64,000 nt of DNA from Anaerolineales bacterium (GCA_015075405.1 JABTUK010000001.1:310001-374000); one strand, 5' to 3'. Counted from the first letter of the stretch, positions 26,097 to 35,416 are shown. The notes: generated by a model not told the origin, from the letters alone. Numbers and translations are program-made.

Positions 26097-26125
26097 ATTG
26101 TAATAGGCTAAAATAATAATTGCAA
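26097..26125 (-). promoter_or_regulatory. Sigma-70-type promoter of corA
   Basis: On the minus strand TTGCAA (26125-26120), 17-bp spacer, TACAAT (26102-26097), about 30 bp before the corA ATG. Confidence 0.65.
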
Positions 26126-26157
26126 GAGATTTTTACAACTTTTAGGCTCCGCGAAGT

Positions 26158-26186
26158 TTGGTTCGCTCTAACCGATATGCTATAAT
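26158..26186 (+). promoter_or_regulatory. Sigma-70-type promoter of small plus-strand gene
   Basis: TTGGTT (26158-26163), 17-bp spacer, perfect TATAAT (26181-26186). It excludes the upstream in-frame ATG at 26158 and supports the start at 26233. Confidence 0.65.
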
Positions 26187-26232
26187 TCTACCAACTCGGC
26201 ATAAAACTTTTCCCAGAAAGGGGTCGGCTTCG

Positions 26233-26538
26233 ATGGAAACATCCATTACAGCAGGCTATAATGTGAGCCGGGTTTTCCCCTGGCTAAAATACCTCTCAGC
26301 CGAACAGATAGCTGAATTCTATGCCGACTTTTTTAACGCGCTAGAACAGGCGCTCCAGGAAAAAAAGTGGTCTATCCTTGAAGAGACCATCGAAAGTTGG
26401 CGGGCTACTGCCGAAATCCTGGCCGATCCTGATTTGACAACTGTCCTCACTCAGCCATCCGCCGACGATCTGGAAGCCTGGGATGATATCGAAGTCGAGC
26501 TTCTTTATATCGGTCCCCACCCTAAAGAAACTGATTAA
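26233..26538 (+). CDS. Small acidic hypothetical protein
   Basis: 101 aa. Mostly helical (WLKYLSAEQIAEFYADFFNA; ALQEKKWSILEETIESWRAT) with an acidic C-terminus (DDLEAWDDIEVELLYIG). AAAGGGG precedes the ATG and a clear promoter lies about 50 bp upstream. No motif or family recognised; the length and C-terminal acidic pattern recall toxin-antitoxin or prevent-host-death helpers, but there is no partner gene next to it. A family A repeat begins right after the stop. Confidence 0.65.
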   Translation: METSITAGYNVSRVFPWLKYLSAEQIAEFYADFFNALEQALQEKKWSILEETIESWRATAEILADPDLTTVLTQPSADDLEAWDDIEVELLYIGPHPKETD

Positions 26539-26539
26539 C

Positions 26540-26711
26540 CTGAGTTCGGAGTTTTCTAAATCGCACCCTTCGATACGCCCCTCGCTTCGCTCAAGGCTAC
26601 TCAGGATGCGATAATGAGCCGAAAATCATCCTGAGTAGGGCGTTAGCCCGTATCGAAGCTGCGTCCTGAGCTTGTCGAAGGGGGTGATTTTCGAGCTAAT
26701 TCCGAACTCAG
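26540..26711. repeat. Dispersed palindromic repeat, family A copy 2 with TIRs
   Basis: 172 bp bounded by perfect 11-bp terminal inverted repeats CTGAGTTCGGA (26540-26550) and TCCGAACTCAG (26701-26711). Inside are AATCGCACCCTTCGATACG, CTCGCTTCGCTC, CTACTCAGGATGCGAT and their complements. The clear ends make this the best copy for defining the element as MITE-like. It lies between convergent genes. Confidence 0.85.
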
Positions 26712-26726
26712 ATGATTAAATATCTC

Positions 26727-29700
26727 TCACCCCGCCGGGTCGTGCAGCATGCGGCCCATCAGCCGCAGGGTCTTCTCCAGCTCGGCCTGCCAGACATCGG
26801 TTTTGGGGTGCAGCGGCAGCGAAATCTGGCGCGGGGTCACTTTGGCCGCCGGGCTGAGCCGGCGCTGTAGGCCGGGCCGGTCAATTTCTTGCAGGCTGTC
26901 GGCCCGGATGATGATTTGACCCGTCTCGGTGAGGATGGCCTTCACCCCCGCCTCCATCGCCAGGATTTTGAGCCTCAGTTGGTAAAGCAGGTTGGCTACC
27001 GGCTCCGGCAGCTCGCCAAAACGGTCTTCCAATTCCTTGGCCATCTCGTCAATGCCCTTGAGATTGGTCACTCCGGCCAACCGGCGGTAGAGCCGCAGGC
27101 GCAGTTTCTCTTCCGGTAGGTAATCCTCCGGCACGTAGGCTGGAATGGGCAAGTTAAGCTGCAAACCTTCGGCCAATGGGTTGAGATAGGTCGCCGCCTC
27201 CTCGCCTGTGACCAGCAGTGGCGATTCGCCCCTCAGTTCGCGGACAGCCTGGGCCAGCAACCGGGTGTACAAATCAAAGCCCACTGCTGCAATCTGGCCG
27301 TGCTGCTTTGCCCCCAGCAGTTCACCGGCCCCGCGAATTTCCAGATCGCGCATGGCGATGCGGAAACCGGCCCCCAACTCGCTGGCCTCGGCGATGGCCT
27401 CCAGCCGTTTGCGGGCATCGGGGTTGAGTTCGTGGTGCTTGGGCGTCAGCAGATAGGCATAGGCCCGCACCGCCCCGCGCCCAACCCGCCCGCGCAGTTG
27501 GTACAGTTGGGCCAGGCCCAACCGGTCGGCCCGGTCAATCAGGATGGTGTTGACATTGGGCATATCCAAGCCATTTTCAATGATAGTCGTACTGACCAAA
27601 ACATCAAATTCCCCGGCCAAAAATTCAATCATCACCCGTTCCAGATGACGCTCGCTCATCTGGCCGTGGGCCACCTCCACCCGCGCCTCCGGCACAATAT
27701 TTCGTATCCTGTTGGCCATCTGCTCGATACCCATCACCCGGTTGTAGACAAAAAAGATCTGCCCGCCCCGGTCCAACTCGCGCAAAATGGCGGTGCGAAT
27801 CAAGCCCTCATCGTATTCGGTGATGGTGGTCTGGATGGGCAGCCGTTCATCGGGCGGGGTGTCAATGGTGCTCAAATCACGCACTCCGCTGAGCGACATG
27901 TGCAAAGTGCGGGGGATGGGCGTGGCGGTCAGAGTCAGCACGTCCACATCAGCCCGCATGGCCTTGAGTTTTTCCTTGTGCTTGACCCCAAAACGCTGTT
28001 CCTCGTCAATGACCAGCAGGCCCAAATTCTGAAAAACGACATCCTTTTGCAACAGCCGGTGCGTACCAATGACAATATCGGTGACGCCGGCAGCCAGGTT
28101 TTTAAGCGTTTCCTCCTGCTGGTGCGGGGTGCGAAAGCGGGACAGCATCTCGATTTTAACCGGGTAAGAGGCCATACGCTGTTGGAAAGTTTGATAATGC
28201 TGCTGGGCCAAAATGGTGGTAGGGGCCAGCACAGCCACCTGCACCCCGTCCAGCACCGCTTTAAAGGCGGCCCGTAACGCCACCTCAGTTTTGCCATAGC
28301 CCACATCGCCGCAGATCAGCCGGTCCATCGGCTGGGGTTTTTCCATGTCGGCCTTGACCTCGGCAATGGCCCGCAGTTGGTCCTCAGTTTCGACAAAGGG
28401 GAAGGCGTCCTCGATCTCCCGCTGCCATTCGGTGTCGGGGCTGTAGGCCCGGCCCGGCGTCACCTCGCGCTTGGCGTAAATTTCCAGCAGTTCTTTGGCT
28501 ATCTCCTCAACCGCCTTTTTGGCCCGGCGCTTCACGGTGTTCCAGTCGGCGTTGCCCAGCCGGTTCAGCGAAGGCACAGCCTCATCCATGCCCACATAGC
28601 GGGCCAGCCGGTCGGCCTGATGGATAGGCACGTACAGCTTATCGTTATTGGCGTAGCGAACTTCCAGGTACTCTCGTTCGACGCCTTCAAAATTCAGCTT
28701 GACCAGCCCGGCATAACGGCCAATACCGTGCTCGATGTGGACCACCAGATCACCCGGATTGACATCGGCAAAAAAGGTCTCCGGGGTGACGCCTTTGCGC
28801 GGTTTGCGCTGGCGCAGGGCCGTCGGCTTTTTCCAACCGAACAACTCCGAGTCTGACATCACCGTGAGCAAATTACCATCAGGCTTTACAGGGGTTTCCT
28901 CAGCCTCAGCCTGTATAGCCCAGCCTTCCATCAACGTGCCGTGCAGCAGGGTAATACTGCCAGAAGGGGGCGGCGGGTCGCCGGGGGTTAAGCTCTCGGC
29001 CGGCGTCACGGTCAGATTGGCTTGCTCCGCCAGCAAATGACTCAGCCGGGCCGCCTGCCGGCTGACCAGCACCACCCGTTCCTTTTTCTTTTTACGTTCG
29101 ACAATCTCCTCGACCACATTTTTAATCTGGCCGCCAAAAGCGGGGGCGGGCACAAAAGCAGAAGCAAAGAGCGGAGGGGAGGTTGGAGGGTTGGAAGGTT
29201 GGAGGGTTGGAGGGTTGGAAGGTTGGAAGGTTGGAAGGTTGCTTGGAGCGCCGTTATCGGTCTCCGGTCTCCGGTCTTCGGTCCCCGGCTCCCACTCGGT
29301 TGACCATTGACTGCTCAACCCAACCCCACCCAACACCAATGGCTGGCGCGCCGCCAGCGCCGCCGACAGTTCACCCCAGCCAAAATAGGGGTCGAGCCAT
29401 TCGCCGGGCAAATCGCCCACATCGGTTAAATCCCGTTTGAGGGTGCGGGCCTGGGTTTCCAATTCGTCCACCACCAGGGCCAATTCTTCGGCATCTTCGA
29501 TAAAAATAAGGGCATCGTTGGTCAGGTAGTCAAGCACCGAGGTGTGAGGGGAAGAGGCGAGGAGGCGAGGAGGCGAGGAGGCGAGATTTTCTTTCGCCTC
29601 ATCCTCGCCTCGCACCAGTCCATTGTAAAAGAAGGGTAAATAATATTCGATCCCCCGAAAAGTTGCGCCGCCGGCCAGGCGAGCCACATCTTCTTCAAAA

Positions 29701-30539
29701 GCGATTTTGGCGCTGGGCTGTAAATTGGACAGGTCCCATTGGCTCAACTGAACGGCGGCCCGCTCGGCATAGCGGGGCAGAGATTCGATAGCCGGCCCCA
29801 CCACAAAGCTTTCGAGGCGAGCATCGGAGCGTTGCGTCACCGGGTCAAAATGGCGCAGAGAGTCAATTTCGTCGCCAAAAAGTTCAATTCGCACGGGCAG
29901 GGCAGCGCTGGGCGGAAAAATATCCAAAATACCGCCGCGCCGGCTGAAGCTGCCCGGCACTTCCACTACTTCTTCCGGTTGATACCCCAGCCCTACCCAT
30001 TGGCTCAGCACCTCGTTGAGATTGATCCGCTGGCCCACTTTGAAGGGCATCAGGGTAAATTCGGCGGGCGGGAGGGTATAGCTCATCAGGGCGCGGGCGG
30101 AGGTGACGAGCAGGGGGGCAGGGGAGCGGGGGTGCGGGGGGGAGGTTGGCGGTCCAGCTTCAATTGACTGTTGGCCCTCTCTATAGACCACCAACGCCGT
30201 AAGCGCGGCCAGGCGGCCCTGGATGGTTTCGCTGCCCCAGGCAACTCTTTCGTGCGGCAGCGAGTCAGGGTCGGGCAGGCGATAGACAGCGGCAGGCTGC
30301 TCTATCCAAATCTGAATCTGTTCGGTCAAAATCCGGGCACGATCGGCGCGGGCGGTAATGAAGAGGATGGGGCGTTGCAGATCGGCGTGCAGCGCGGCCA
30401 GCAAGGCCGGCCGGGCCGCGGTGAGCACGCCCAGGGGACGCCGGAGGGCCGCGGTCAGTTCGCCTCCATGCAGCGCGTCGGCCAGGGTATTGTAGGCGGA
30501 TATTTTACTAAACAGTTTGAGTAAGGGTGACAGGTTCAT
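26727..30539 (-). CDS. mfd: Transcription-repair coupling factor Mfd
   Basis: 1270 aa. Order of parts: UvrB-like N-terminal domains (LFITARADRARILTEQI; GSFSRRGGILDIFPPS), RNA-polymerase-interacting CarD-like domain at about 590-650 (GDLVVHIEHGIGRYAGL; YLEVRYANNDKLYVPIHQ), then the RecG-like motor: Walker A near 743 (CGDVGYGKTEVALRAAF), DEEQ box near 842 (LLVIDEEQRFGVKHKE), LTATPIPRTLHMSLSG, and TRG motif QLRGRVGRGAVRAYAYL. A C-terminal D7 domain follows. The enzyme removes stalled RNA polymerase at lesions and recruits UvrA. Three low-complexity insertions at about 126-145, 310-331 and 416-458 are translated from G-rich direct repeats, in frame and in linker positions. Confidence 0.97.
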   Translation of the reverse strand: MNLSPLLKLFSKISAYNTLADALHGGELTAALRRPLGVLTAARPALLAALHADLQRPILFITARADRARILTEQIQIWIEQPAAVYRLPDPDSLPHERVAWGSETIQGRLAALTALVVYREGQQSIEAGPPTSPPHPRSPAPLLVTSARALMSYTLPPAEFTLMPFKVGQRINLNEVLSQWVGLGYQPEEVVEVPGSFSRRGGILDIFPPSAALPVRIELFGDEIDSLRHFDPVTQRSDARLESFVVGPAIESLPRYAERAAVQLSQWDLSNLQPSAKIAFEEDVARLAGGATFRGIEYYLPFFYNGLVRGEDEAKENLASSPPRLLASSPHTSVLDYLTNDALIFIEDAEELALVVDELETQARTLKRDLTDVGDLPGEWLDPYFGWGELSAALAARQPLVLGGVGLSSQWSTEWEPGTEDRRPETDNGAPSNLPTFQPSNPPTLQPSNPPTSPPLFASAFVPAPAFGGQIKNVVEEIVERKKKKERVVLVSRQAARLSHLLAEQANLTVTPAESLTPGDPPPPSGSITLLHGTLMEGWAIQAEAEETPVKPDGNLLTVMSDSELFGWKKPTALRQRKPRKGVTPETFFADVNPGDLVVHIEHGIGRYAGLVKLNFEGVEREYLEVRYANNDKLYVPIHQADRLARYVGMDEAVPSLNRLGNADWNTVKRRAKKAVEEIAKELLEIYAKREVTPGRAYSPDTEWQREIEDAFPFVETEDQLRAIAEVKADMEKPQPMDRLICGDVGYGKTEVALRAAFKAVLDGVQVAVLAPTTILAQQHYQTFQQRMASYPVKIEMLSRFRTPHQQEETLKNLAAGVTDIVIGTHRLLQKDVVFQNLGLLVIDEEQRFGVKHKEKLKAMRADVDVLTLTATPIPRTLHMSLSGVRDLSTIDTPPDERLPIQTTITEYDEGLIRTAILRELDRGGQIFFVYNRVMGIEQMANRIRNIVPEARVEVAHGQMSERHLERVMIEFLAGEFDVLVSTTIIENGLDMPNVNTILIDRADRLGLAQLYQLRGRVGRGAVRAYAYLLTPKHHELNPDARKRLEAIAEASELGAGFRIAMRDLEIRGAGELLGAKQHGQIAAVGFDLYTRLLAQAVRELRGESPLLVTGEEAATYLNPLAEGLQLNLPIPAYVPEDYLPEEKLRLRLYRRLAGVTNLKGIDEMAKELEDRFGELPEPVANLLYQLRLKILAMEAGVKAILTETGQIIIRADSLQEIDRPGLQRRLSPAAKVTPRQISLPLHPKTDVWQAELEKTLRLMGRMLHDPAG
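29183..29241. repeat. GGTTGGAGGGTTGGAA direct repeat inside mfd
   Basis: At least seven tandem units of about 8 bp (GGTTGGAG/GGTTGGAA). On the mfd strand they encode QPSNLPTFQPSNPPTL-like residues. The same unit occurs outside genes at 37846-37875. Confidence 0.85.
29551..29620. repeat. GGCGAGGA repeat and hairpin inside mfd
   Basis: GAGGCGAGGAGGCGAGGAGG-type units (29553-29583) are followed by the complementary TTTCGCCTCATCCTCGCCTCG (29594-29614), so the segment can fold. Translated in mfd as NLASSPPRLLASSPH. The same unit recurs at 47395-47455, 48405-48475 and 50725-50770 between genes. Confidence 0.8.
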
Positions 30540-30916
30540 TAATAAACTGTTTCACCAGTTAGCATTTGTTAATTTTATAACAGCTAAGTGAGTAATTATA
30601 ACAAATTTTCAGAAAAATCTCGAATCAAAAATCCCCGCTGCTACAAACAACGAGGATTTACTATCTCACACCCTTTTTGCTCATTCAAATAAGTTCGCTC
30701 CTATTCGAGCATGTAGCTTCCGGACAGGGGTAAAGACACGTTAAGAGCTTGACAAGAAATGTCAATTTTGGCAAGTGCGGTTGTGATATGCTGTACCCAA
30801 CTATCTTTATTTCAGCAGAGGAATATACACGAGTCCAGGGCACGCCGCCAATAACGAAATTCTTAACCTGACACCTGGCGCGTGATACTTGACACTTATT
30901 TTCAAAGGAGGAACCG
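30540..30916. other. Divergent intergenic region, mfd and LuxR-type gene
   Basis: No gene. Contains an AT-rich stretch (30560-30620) suited to the mfd promoter, an inverted repeat AAATCCCCG (30629-30637) with CGAGGATTT (30651-30659), and a weak extended -10 (TGATATGCT, 30784-30792) on the plus strand toward the LuxR-type gene. AAAGGAGGAACCG just before 30917 is a strong ribosome site. Confidence 0.5.
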
Positions 30917-31390
30917 ATGTTAAGCATACGTTTGGTCAACAATCTGTCGCACCAGCAAGCCCGTGTAGCCCAACATACCACTATTGAAGATCTGCTCGCC
31001 ACTCGCTCTGTCCCCTCACCCAAGCCTGATGTCACTGCCGGAGATGAGGAAATTCAACTGGTAGGGATGATCGGCTTCGACAGCCGCCGCCAAAAATTTG
31101 TCTTGCTGCCGCCTATGCAACTGAACGCTCAATCAGTCTCACCCTCTCAACCAGAAGACTTCTTTCTGTCTGAACGAGAGCAAGAGGTTTTGCGGCTGGT
31201 GGCGCAAGGCTCAAGCAACGCCGAAATTGCCCGCCGTCTGGTCATCAGCCAACATACGGTCAAGATTCACCTGCGCCACATCTTTAACAAACTCCAGGTG
31301 CAAAGCCGCACCGAGGCGGCGATGCTGGCCGTGCGGCGGGGTTGGGTCAGTTTGACCCAGAGCATGCATCCCGGTATTGCGCTATCTTGA
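30917..31390 (+). CDS. LuxR-type HTH transcriptional regulator
   Basis: 157 aa. The C-terminal about 65 residues form a GerE/LuxR DNA-binding domain: [60 protein letters not shown]. The N-terminal 85 residues lack a receiver-domain aspartate pattern and match no known input domain ([17 protein letters not shown]). Preceded by AAAGGAGGAACCG. It is followed at 25 bp by a ParB-like gene and then a hybrid kinase, all on the plus strand; it may be the DNA-binding output of a local signalling set, though no direct link is shown. Confidence 0.88.
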   Translation: MLSIRLVNNLSHQQARVAQHTTIEDLLATRSVPSPKPDVTAGDEEIQLVGMIGFDSRRQKFVLLPPMQLNAQSVSPSQPEDFFLSEREQEVLRLVAQGSSNAEIARRLVISQHTVKIHLRHIFNKLQVQSRTEAAMLAVRRGWVSLTQSMHPGIALS

Positions 31391-31415
31391 AGATAGGTTT
31401 TTTAGGAGATTAGCG

Positions 31416-31850
31416 ATGATAGCCCCAACGATATTGAGCCAGATGTGGTCCACTTTGACCGGACGCTCCCGCCCCCTGCTAACCCTGGCTGAGATTGAGG
31501 CCGCCTGTACTGTGCTTGGTTATACCTATGTAGGGCGACAAATGGTACAGTTGAACCAGATTCGCGGCAGCGCCAGCCCGGCCCGCTGCTACGATTTTGA
31601 TGCCGATTTCCGCCTCCTCAAGGTTCATAATGAGAGTCGCTGGGCCAGGATCTCTGCCGCCCGGCAACGTGGCGCAAAACTGCCGCCAGTGGCGCTGATT
31701 CGGGTGGGCGACATTTACTTTGTCGAAGACGGCCATCATCGCATCTCCGTGGCCAAAACACAGCGCGAGCAAGAAATTGAGGCTGAAGTGACTGTTTTGC
31801 AAATCAGCGGGCCTTTGCCCTGGGAAGACCATGCACCTGTCTTGGCTTGA
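31416..31850 (+). CDS. ParB/Srx-like domain protein
   Basis: 144 aa from ATG 31416 (AGGAGA upstream); an upstream in-frame ATG at 31377 overlaps the previous gene. The central sequence CYDFDADFRLLKVHNESRWA is followed by LPPVALIRVGDIYFVEDGHH and RISVAKTQREQEIEAEVTVL. The GHHR with preceding VGDIYFVEDG matches the nucleotide-binding pocket of ParB/sulfiredoxin-like folds. No HTH domain, so it is not a classical plasmid ParB. Same direction and tight spacing with the LuxR-type gene suggest one transcript. Confidence 0.7.
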   Translation: MIAPTILSQMWSTLTGRSRPLLTLAEIEAACTVLGYTYVGRQMVQLNQIRGSASPARCYDFDADFRLLKVHNESRWARISAARQRGAKLPPVALIRVGDIYFVEDGHHRISVAKTQREQEIEAEVTVLQISGPLPWEDHAPVLA

Positions 31851-31920
31851 GGGGTAAAAATTGTCTCATACTTAGGCACTTAGGCATTCACAGCGACAAA
31901 AAATTGTCGATCCTTTTTGC

Positions 31921-31974
31921 GAATGGCGAATGGCGAATGATGATTCTGATTCGCCATTCGCCCATTCGCCATTC
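31921..31974. repeat. Short-unit hairpin GAATGGC
   Basis: GAATGGCGAATGGCGAATG is followed 12 nt later by CGCCATTCGCCCATTCGCC and ATTC, a hairpin made of repeated 8-mers. Located in the intergenic region 31851-32172, which also contains GGAACTCATAGGAACTC direct repeats (32058-32074) and the promoter of the next gene. Confidence 0.7.
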
Positions 31975-32113
31975 TTTTCCAAGCGCAGTCTTGGAAAAAA
32001 CCTATTGATTGTCCAAAAATAAGTTCCCCCAAGTTCCTACGAATTCCCAGGGAACTAAAGGAACTCATAGGAACTCAAAACGGGAAGTAAATTCTAGACG
32101 TTTACTTAGGGTA

Positions 32114-32142
32114 TTGTTGCCCGGTTCAAGTTATGGTAAAAT
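32114..32142 (+). promoter_or_regulatory. Promoter of hybrid kinase
   Basis: TTGTTG (32114-32119), 17-bp spacer, TGG then TAAAAT (32137-32142), an extended -10. It lies 30 bp before the start codon. Confidence 0.65.
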
Positions 32143-32172
32143 GAGTCACACCACCGGATAAATTTTTGCTTT

Positions 32173-34779
32173 GTGATTCCCATGACCTACAAACAGATAG
32201 CAACCACTGTGGATATGACCGGCCCGGAAGCACCCGAATTAGATTTGAACAAAATCTTGCTGGTGGACGATGTGCCGGAGAACCAAATCTTGCTGCGCTA
32301 TATGTTTCAGGATAGTGAGTTTAAGCTGAGCGTAGCCGCCAATGTGACCGAGGCTCTGGCGAAGGCCCGCACCGAATTACCTGCCTTGATTGTCAGCGAT
32401 ATTCAGATGCCCGGCTTGAGCGGTTTTGATTTGTTAGCAGCTTTAAAAACTGATGAGCGCACCAAAAATATTGGGGTAATCCTGGTCACGGCCCACCACC
32501 GCGAGTCCCGCCAGGTGAGTCACGGCCTGAACTTGGGCGCTGATGATTACATTTCTCGACCCTTTATGCGCGATGAGTTTATGTCGCGTGTTCATGCGGT
32601 GCTGCGGGTTAAGGCCGCGGAAATCGAAACCCAGCGCCAGGCCCGCCTGGTCACCCGGCGCAATCAAAGGCTGCAACTGGTCAACGAGTTGGCCCTGGCG
32701 GTTAATTCGGCCTCGGACCTGCAAGCGATCATGCCGCCTTTTTTGGACAAGCTGGCCCAGCTCATTCAGGCCGAATTGGTGGCCCTCATTTTACCCGACG
32801 AAGAGAAGAAAGAGTTGGCGGCGCACGTCGTCTTGCCGGGTGGTAAACATGTAGCCACCTCGCTCAGTTTTACGGCGGTTGACAAAATTTCCAATCAAAT
32901 CCTGCAAACCAATGTGCCCACCCTGGTGCTATATTTGCTGGACCAATATCAGTTGGAAGAGGAACTGGGGTTTAGCGTCCCTTTTGAAGCTATTCAGGAC
33001 CTTCCCTTAACAAGTCGGGAGCAAATGGTGGGAACCCTGGCCTTTGTGGGCCGGCAGCCTCTGGTTTTGGATGAAGCCGACTGGACCCTCTTACGCTCAG
33101 TAGCCAGTATTATTGCCGTAGCCGTAGAAAACGCGCGCCTTTTGGATAGCGCCCAGCAGCAGGTTGACGATTTAATTGCCCTCAATGAAGTCGGACGGGC
33201 CTTAACCTCTACCCTGGATTTGGAGCAGGTCTTAAAACAAACGACCCTGCTAATCCAGCGGGCTTTGCTCTCCGAAGCGGCGCTGCTCTGGCTTCTCGAT
33301 GAAACTGAGCAGGAGTTGGTTTTGATTGCCGCTTCGGGCCTGGGGGCCAGTTTAGCTACGGGCTATCGTTTGCCGCTCGATGAGCGCCTGGTAGGGCAGG
33401 TCGCCCGCACCGGCGAGCCTCATATTGTGGCCGATATCACCAAAGACAAAACTTTTTTGACGCCTCTTCCCCCCCTGAGTCCTCACCAATTTCACTCTGT
33501 GCTGAGCATGCCGGTGCAGATCAAAGGTAAAACCATTGGGGTTATGCAGGCGCTGCATCAAAAAGTCAATCATTTTAATCATGATGATTTGCGTCTATCT
33601 TACTCCATGGTTAGTTCGGTGGGTATTGCGGTTGAAAATGCCCGGCTTTTTAATGAAGTGCAGACGTTTAGCCGCCAATTAGAGGGAATGGTGGCCGAAC
33701 GGACTCGGCAGTTGGCCGAAGAAAAAGAAAAAAGCGAAGCCATTCTGGCCAGCATGGCCGATGGCCTGCTGGTGTTAGATGCCCAGGATCGTATTCTAAC
33801 GGCCAACAAGGTAGCCGAGACGATGCTCAATCTCAATCTGGAGGAACAGCAAGGACAGCCGGTCAACCCGGCCCAATTAAAGAACCCCTTGTGGCAGTGT
33901 GTGCTTCAACTCAGCAGCAGCCCTAACCTGACCAATACGGCTACGGTAGATGTGCCGGCTACTGCTGCCACCCCAGCCCGTTCCATTCAGGCCCACTCCG
34001 CTAAAATGCGGCCCAGTACTGAGGAAAGCATCGGCACTGTGATTGTTTTGCGTGATATTACTACCTTGACCGAAGTGGAACGGCTGAAGGCTCGTTTTAT
34101 GGCCGGGGTAACACATGAACTAAAAACGCCTTTATCCGTCATTCGCCTGCATGCCAAAAATCTCATGACCTATTATGATCGTTTATCCGGCTCCAACCGG
34201 GCGGAACTGCTTACCGCTATTCAGGGCCAGACCAGCCTGTTAGAGCAGCTTATCGAGGATATTCTGCAACTCTCCCGGCTTGATGCCGGTCTGAATGACA
34301 CCAAGCGTGAGACATTCAATCTGATTGAAGCAATCAACCGGACCATTACTGACTTGCGTCCCCTGGCCGAATCCAAGCACTTGAACCTAATTTGGCAACA
34401 ACCACCAACCGCCTTGTCTATCGTGGCTGACCAGAAGCAAATAGAAAGAGTAGTGCGGAATCTGGTGGATAACGCCATCAAATACACCCCGGCTGGGGGT
34501 TCTATCACAGTCAAAGTTTCGGTAGTTTCAACCAACGGGCAAGCGATGACTCAAATTCGGGTGAGTGATACGGGGATTGGAATCTCCCCGAACCAACAAA
34601 CCCGCATCTTTGAGCGTTTCTACCGGATTGACTCTTCGCACACTATTCCCGGTACAGGGCTGGGTTTATCTATTGTCAAAGAGATTGTGACCGTCTACGG
34701 GGGGGAGGTTCAATTGGAAAGCGCCCCCGGAAAGGGCAGCACGTTTATTGTCACCCTGCCGGTTTTCTTCGGGGATTAA
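32173..34779 (+). CDS. Hybrid sensor histidine kinase, REC-GAF-GAF-PAS-HisKA-HATPase
   Basis: 868 aa from GTG 32173; ATG 32182 is equally possible. Receiver domain about 28-145, with phosphoacceptor D76 (LIVSDIQMPGLSGFD). Two GAF domains at about 175-310 and 335-490 (LLRSVASIIAVAVENARLLD ends the first; LSYSMVSSVGIAVENARLFN ends the second), coiled coil about 495-525, PAS about 525-625 (ILASMADGLLVLDAQDRILT). HisKA has H648 (GVTHELKTPLSVIRLHAKNL). ATPase boxes: RNLVDNAIKYTPAGG, DTGIGISPNQQTRIFERFYR, GTGLGLSIVKEIV. No membrane helix, so it is a cytoplasmic sensor. The response-regulator gene 55 bp downstream is its likely partner. Confidence 0.93.
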   Translation: MIPMTYKQIATTVDMTGPEAPELDLNKILLVDDVPENQILLRYMFQDSEFKLSVAANVTEALAKARTELPALIVSDIQMPGLSGFDLLAALKTDERTKNIGVILVTAHHRESRQVSHGLNLGADDYISRPFMRDEFMSRVHAVLRVKAAEIETQRQARLVTRRNQRLQLVNELALAVNSASDLQAIMPPFLDKLAQLIQAELVALILPDEEKKELAAHVVLPGGKHVATSLSFTAVDKISNQILQTNVPTLVLYLLDQYQLEEELGFSVPFEAIQDLPLTSREQMVGTLAFVGRQPLVLDEADWTLLRSVASIIAVAVENARLLDSAQQQVDDLIALNEVGRALTSTLDLEQVLKQTTLLIQRALLSEAALLWLLDETEQELVLIAASGLGASLATGYRLPLDERLVGQVARTGEPHIVADITKDKTFLTPLPPLSPHQFHSVLSMPVQIKGKTIGVMQALHQKVNHFNHDDLRLSYSMVSSVGIAVENARLFNEVQTFSRQLEGMVAERTRQLAEEKEKSEAILASMADGLLVLDAQDRILTANKVAETMLNLNLEEQQGQPVNPAQLKNPLWQCVLQLSSSPNLTNTATVDVPATAATPARSIQAHSAKMRPSTEESIGTVIVLRDITTLTEVERLKARFMAGVTHELKTPLSVIRLHAKNLMTYYDRLSGSNRAELLTAIQGQTSLLEQLIEDILQLSRLDAGLNDTKRETFNLIEAINRTITDLRPLAESKHLNLIWQQPPTALSIVADQKQIERVVRNLVDNAIKYTPAGGSITVKVSVVSTNGQAMTQIRVSDTGIGISPNQQTRIFERFYRIDSSHTIPGTGLGLSIVKEIVTVYGGEVQLESAPGKGSTFIVTLPVFFGD

Positions 34780-34834
34780 GGGCCCGTGACAAAAACGTTC
34801 AACGTTTAAACACTAACTCCGAAGGAGGGTATTT

Positions 34835-35407
34835 ATGGAAATAACCTTAGAAAACAAGCAAAAGTATAGACCCCTGATCCTGGTTGTGGATGATAACCCC
34901 GAATATTTGAACGGCATCAAATTGACTTTAGAAATGGAAGGCTTCAAAGTGATAACGGCTAATGATGGTCAACAAGCTTTGGACCGGCTTCACGCCATTC
35001 CCATCGGCCAGAGCCAGGCCAGCCCCGAGACCAAACGCCTGCCCGACCTGATCCTGGCCGACATTATGATGCCGACGATGGATGGGTACGAGCTTTATGA
35101 TCGCATCCGCGCCCATCCCTACACCAACCATATCCCCTTTATCTTTCTCACCGCCAAATCCGGCGACGAAGATGTGCGCCTGGGCAAAGAGTTGGGAGCC
35201 GAAGATTATCTCTCTAAACTGGCTTCAACCGAAGACCTGCTCGCCAGCATCCGGGGCAAACTCAATCGAGCGGTGCAGCGGCGGGCAGTTATGACCGAGT
35301 TTCACGATGAGATGGGGCAATCGGGCAATATCGGCGGAGTTATTCTGCTGGTGGTGATTATTTTGTTGATTATTCTGGCCTTTTATTTGGGTACGTTATT
35401 TACCTAA
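34835..35407 (+). CDS. Response regulator with C-terminal membrane anchor
   Basis: 190 aa. Receiver domain about 14-145: acidic pair LILVVDDNPEYLNG, phosphoacceptor D76 (LILADIMMPTMDGYE), conserved T (PFIFLTAKSGDEDV) and K (EDYLSKLAST, where the usual proline after K is L). Instead of a DNA-binding domain the protein ends with a linker and one hydrophobic helix at about 167-188 (GGVILLVVIILLIILAFYLG). GAAGGAGGG precedes the ATG. Directly downstream of the hybrid kinase. A membrane-tethered receiver without output domain is unusual; it may act as a phosphate relay or recruit partners to the membrane. Confidence 0.9.
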   Translation: MEITLENKQKYRPLILVVDDNPEYLNGIKLTLEMEGFKVITANDGQQALDRLHAIPIGQSQASPETKRLPDLILADIMMPTMDGYELYDRIRAHPYTNHIPFIFLTAKSGDEDVRLGKELGAEDYLSKLASTEDLLASIRGKLNRAVQRRAVMTEFHDEMGQSGNIGGVILLVVIILLIILAFYLGTLFT

Positions 35408-35416
35408 CCGAATCGC

